Positions 62,361-64,000 of a DNA stretch of 64,000 nucleotides are shown here, piece after piece. The first letter of the stretch is position 1, and the number at the start of each line of letters is the position of its first letter. A model generated the notes under the pieces. It saw only the letters and a program-made list of their open reading frames with translations, was not told where the DNA came from and did no database searches. This DNA comes from Candidatus Eisenbacteria bacterium. Lineage in GTDB: Bacteria; Eisenbacteria; RBG-16-71-46; JACRLI01. Position numbers and translations under genes: made by a program. The DNA is taken from the NCBI GenBank assembly GCA_016235265.1, contig JACRLI010000002.1, forward strand, positions 92,548-156,547, given 5' to 3'.

Positions 62361-63691
62361 GCGACGCCCAGCGCACACTCCAGGCGCCGATCGCCTACAG
62401 CGGCACGGGCCTGCACACCGGCAGGCCGGGAAACGTGCGGCTGGTGCCGGCCGAGGCCGACACCGGCATCCGTTTCGTGCGGGTGGACCAGCCCGGTCGT
62501 CCCGAGGTGCGGGTGTCCCCGGAGAATGCCGTGTACGACGCCGCGCGCGGGCGGCGCACCATCCTGGGCGCCGGGGGCGTGGAGGTGCACACCGTGGAGC
62601 ACCTGCTGGCCGCGCTGGCCGGCATGGGCGTGGACAACCTGGTGGTCGAGGTGGACGCCCTGGAGCTGCCCGAGCCCCGCGACGGCAGCGCGCTGCCCAT
62701 CGTGGAGCTGATCCGGAAGGCGGGGCTCGTGGAGCAGGCCGCGCCGCGCCGCTACTTCCACGTGGACCGACCGGTGGTGCACTCCGCCGGACCGGTGCAA
62801 CTGCTGGCCACCCCGCACGACGGCCTGCGACTCTCCTTCACCATCGTGTACGACGACGAGCTGGTGGGCACGCAGCACGCCACCTTCGACGTGGACCCCG
62901 AGACCTTCGCCCGCGAGATCGCGCCGGCGCGCACCTTCGTGCTGGACCGCGACGTGGAGGGCCTGCGCGCGCAGGGGCTCATCCAGGGCGGGCGGCTGGA
63001 CAACGGCGTGGTGGTGCGCGACGGGAAGGTGATCAACCCCGAGCCGCTGCGCTTCCGGGACGAGTTCGTGCGCCACAAGGTGCTGGACTTCCTCGGCGAC
63101 CTGTTCCTCATGGGCCGGCCCATGCGCGGCCACTTCACCGCGATCCGCTCCGGGCACGAGTCCAACGTGGCCTTCGTGCGCCTGCTCGCCGCGCAGGCCG
63201 AGGAATCGGCGCGCACCAACGGTACCAGCGCCGCCGCGTCGAGGAAGCCGGCCTATGACATCCAGCAGATCATGGACGTCATGCCGCACCGCTACCCGTT
63301 CCTGCTGGTGGACCGGATTCTGGAGCTGGAGGCCGGCAAGCGGGTCGTGGGGATCAAGAACGTGACCATGAACGAGCCGTTCTTCCAGGGCCACTTCCCG
63401 GGCCGCCCGGTGATGCCGGGCGTGCTGGTGATCGAGGCCATGGCGCAGTGCGGCGGATTCATGTTCCTCAACACCGTGGCCGACCCCGGGGGCAAGCTGA
63501 TGTTCTTCATGGGCATCGACAACGCGCGCTTCCGACGCCAGGTGCTCCCGGGGGACACGCTCCGCATCGAGGTGGAGATGGTCCGGCTGAAGGTCCGCAT
63601 GTGCAAGGTGCATGCGAAGGCGTTCGTGGACGGCGAGCTGGCGGCGGAGGCCGACCTGCTCTCCGGCATCGCGGACAACCAGCCGGGCTAG
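62357..63691 (+). CDS. lpxC/fabZ: Fused LpxC deacetylase and FabZ dehydratase
   Basis: 444 residues. About 1-290 is LpxC: zinc-site residues in [15 protein letters not shown] and [13 protein letters not shown], and the catalytic His in [13 protein letters not shown]. It deacetylates UDP-3-O-acyl-GlcNAc, the committed step of lipid A synthesis. About 300-444 is Fab[14 protein letters not shown] with the catalytic His and [20 protein letters not shown] with the catalytic Glu, dehydrating 3-hydroxyacyl-ACP. Such fusions are known in Bacteroidetes and relatives. Joining the two activities at the same acyl-ACP branch point fits lipid A/fatty-acid balance. Confidence 0.96.
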   Translation: MSDAQRTLQAPIAYSGTGLHTGRPGNVRLVPAEADTGIRFVRVDQPGRPEVRVSPENAVYDAARGRRTILGAGGVEVHTVEHLLAALAGMGVDNLVVEVDALELPEPRDGSALPIVELIRKAGLVEQAAPRRYFHVDRPVVHSAGPVQLLATPHDGLRLSFTIVYDDELVGTQHATFDVDPETFAREIAPARTFVLDRDVEGLRAQGLIQGGRLDNGVVVRDGKVINPEPLRFRDEFVRHKVLDFLGDLFLMGRPMRGHFTAIRSGHESNVAFVRLLAAQAEESARTNGTSAAASRKPAYDIQQIMDVMPHRYPFLLVDRILELEAGKRVVGIKNVTMNEPFFQGHFPGRPVMPGVLVIEAMAQCGGFMFLNTVADPGGKLMFFMGIDNARFRRQVLPGDTLRIEVEMVRLKVRMCKVHAKAFVDGELAAEADLLSGIADNQPG

Positions 63692-63699
63692 GATCTGCC

Positions 63700-64000
63700 G
63701 TGGCCACGCGCGAAGAGACCCGCCCCCGCATCCACGCCACCGCCCTGGTGGATCCCCGCGCCGAACTGGGCACGGGGGTGCAGGTGGGCCCGTACGCGAT
63801 CGTGGGCGCCGGCGTGCGCCTGGGCGCGGGCACGCGCGTCGGCCCGCACGCGGTGCTCATGGGCAACCTGTCGCTGGGGGAGGACAACGTCGTCCACCCG
63901 CACGCGGTGCTGGGCGACGACCCGCAGGACCTCAAGTTCCGCGGCGAGCGGTCCTACGTGGAGATCGGCGACCGCAACCAGATCCGCGAATTCTGCACCG
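63700..64000 (+). CDS. lpxA: UDP-N-acetylglucosamine acyltransferase LpxA, 5' part
   Basis: The first 100 codons of a gene cut by the window edge, starting at GTG after an AGGAT site, eight bases beyond the lpxC-fabZ stop. Hexapeptide repeats (VDPRAELGTGVQVGPYAIVG) are followed by VVHPHAVLGDDPQDLKFRGE and IGDRNQIREFCT, the canonical LpxA substrate region. LpxA adds the first acyl chain to UDP-GlcNAc. This completes the lpxD-lpxC/fabZ-lpxA order. Confidence 0.93.
   Translation, partial: MATREETRPRIHATALVDPRAELGTGVQVGPYAIVGAGVRLGAGTRVGPHAVLMGNLSLGEDNVVHPHAVLGDDPQDLKFRGERSYVEIGDRNQIREFCT

Overview
The window is about 64 kb of very GC-rich bacterial chromosome with strong third-position G/C bias and tightly packed genes, many joined by ATGA or GTGA overlaps. 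The cell must be a diderm with lipid A. It encodes BamA, an OmpH/Skp-type chaperone, LpxD, an LpxC-FabZ fusion, LpxA, a LolC/E-LolD type exporter, apolipoprotein N-acyltransferase and an outer-membrane porin. Several traits point to a poorly cultured lineage around the FCB group, Gemmatimonadota or Candidatus Eisenbacteria: secreted enzymes ending in FlgD-Ig/type-IX-like domains, Ser/Thr kinases fused to TolB-type propellers, a PEP-CTERM protein, and McsA-McsB-ClpC outside Firmicutes. The phylum is an inference. I see no rRNA, tRNA, CRISPR array, phage or insertion sequence.

Layout. 1-2338 (minus strand): the start of a threonine dehydratase-like gene, an AHSA1-type protein and two unknown proteins. 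2567-11730: a potassium-uptake block with a 27-residue membrane peptide, kdpF, kdpA, kdpB, kdpC, a Kdp-linked porin that appears to have lost its centre, kdpD and kdpE. 11782-17672: a NAD(P)-binding protein (minus), a sigma-54 activator overlapping an SDR gene, a Gfo/Idh/MocA oxidoreductase and lnt. 17728-21788: a secreted subtilase and a GEVED-domain secreted protein. 22059-28146: pyrophosphate-type phosphofructokinase, asd, an orphan ecfT, truA, a small transaldolase and an HtrA protease. 28266-31507: gdhA with its own promoter and terminator, then a B12-binding radical SAM protein. 31690-39628: an FHA-GAF-SpoIIE phosphatase and two kinase-propeller proteins in one operon, facing a DUF2007/zinc-ribbon membrane protein. 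40013-42192: two secreted proteins, one a PA-domain metallopeptidase candidate. 42302-48887: the purine operon purB-purL-purQ-X-purF. 48884-50179: two tandem, homologous secreted proteins with different C-terminal tails. 50366-53977: lysS and a lol-type ABC exporter. 54079-64000: mcsA-mcsB-clpC-bamA-ompH-lpxD-lpxC/fabZ-lpxA.

The most interesting signals are these. (1) Two tandem secreted paralogues differ at the C terminus: one has PEP-CTERM, the other a short Trp-Gly...Tyr-Arg tail. The same short tail closes an unrelated GEVED protein 28 kb away, so it may be an undescribed sorting signal. (2) lysS has a strong promoter and ribosome-binding site but an ATC codon where the start should be. 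(3) The Kdp-linked porin has an apparent in-frame internal deletion. (4) A 184-residue unknown protein lies between purQ and purF, where small-type PurL would need a PurS. (5) Recurrent TTGACA-N17/18-TAC-type promoters can be read in intergenic DNA.

Starts were chosen from ribosome-binding sites and overlaps. Functions come from motifs read by eye, without database searches.
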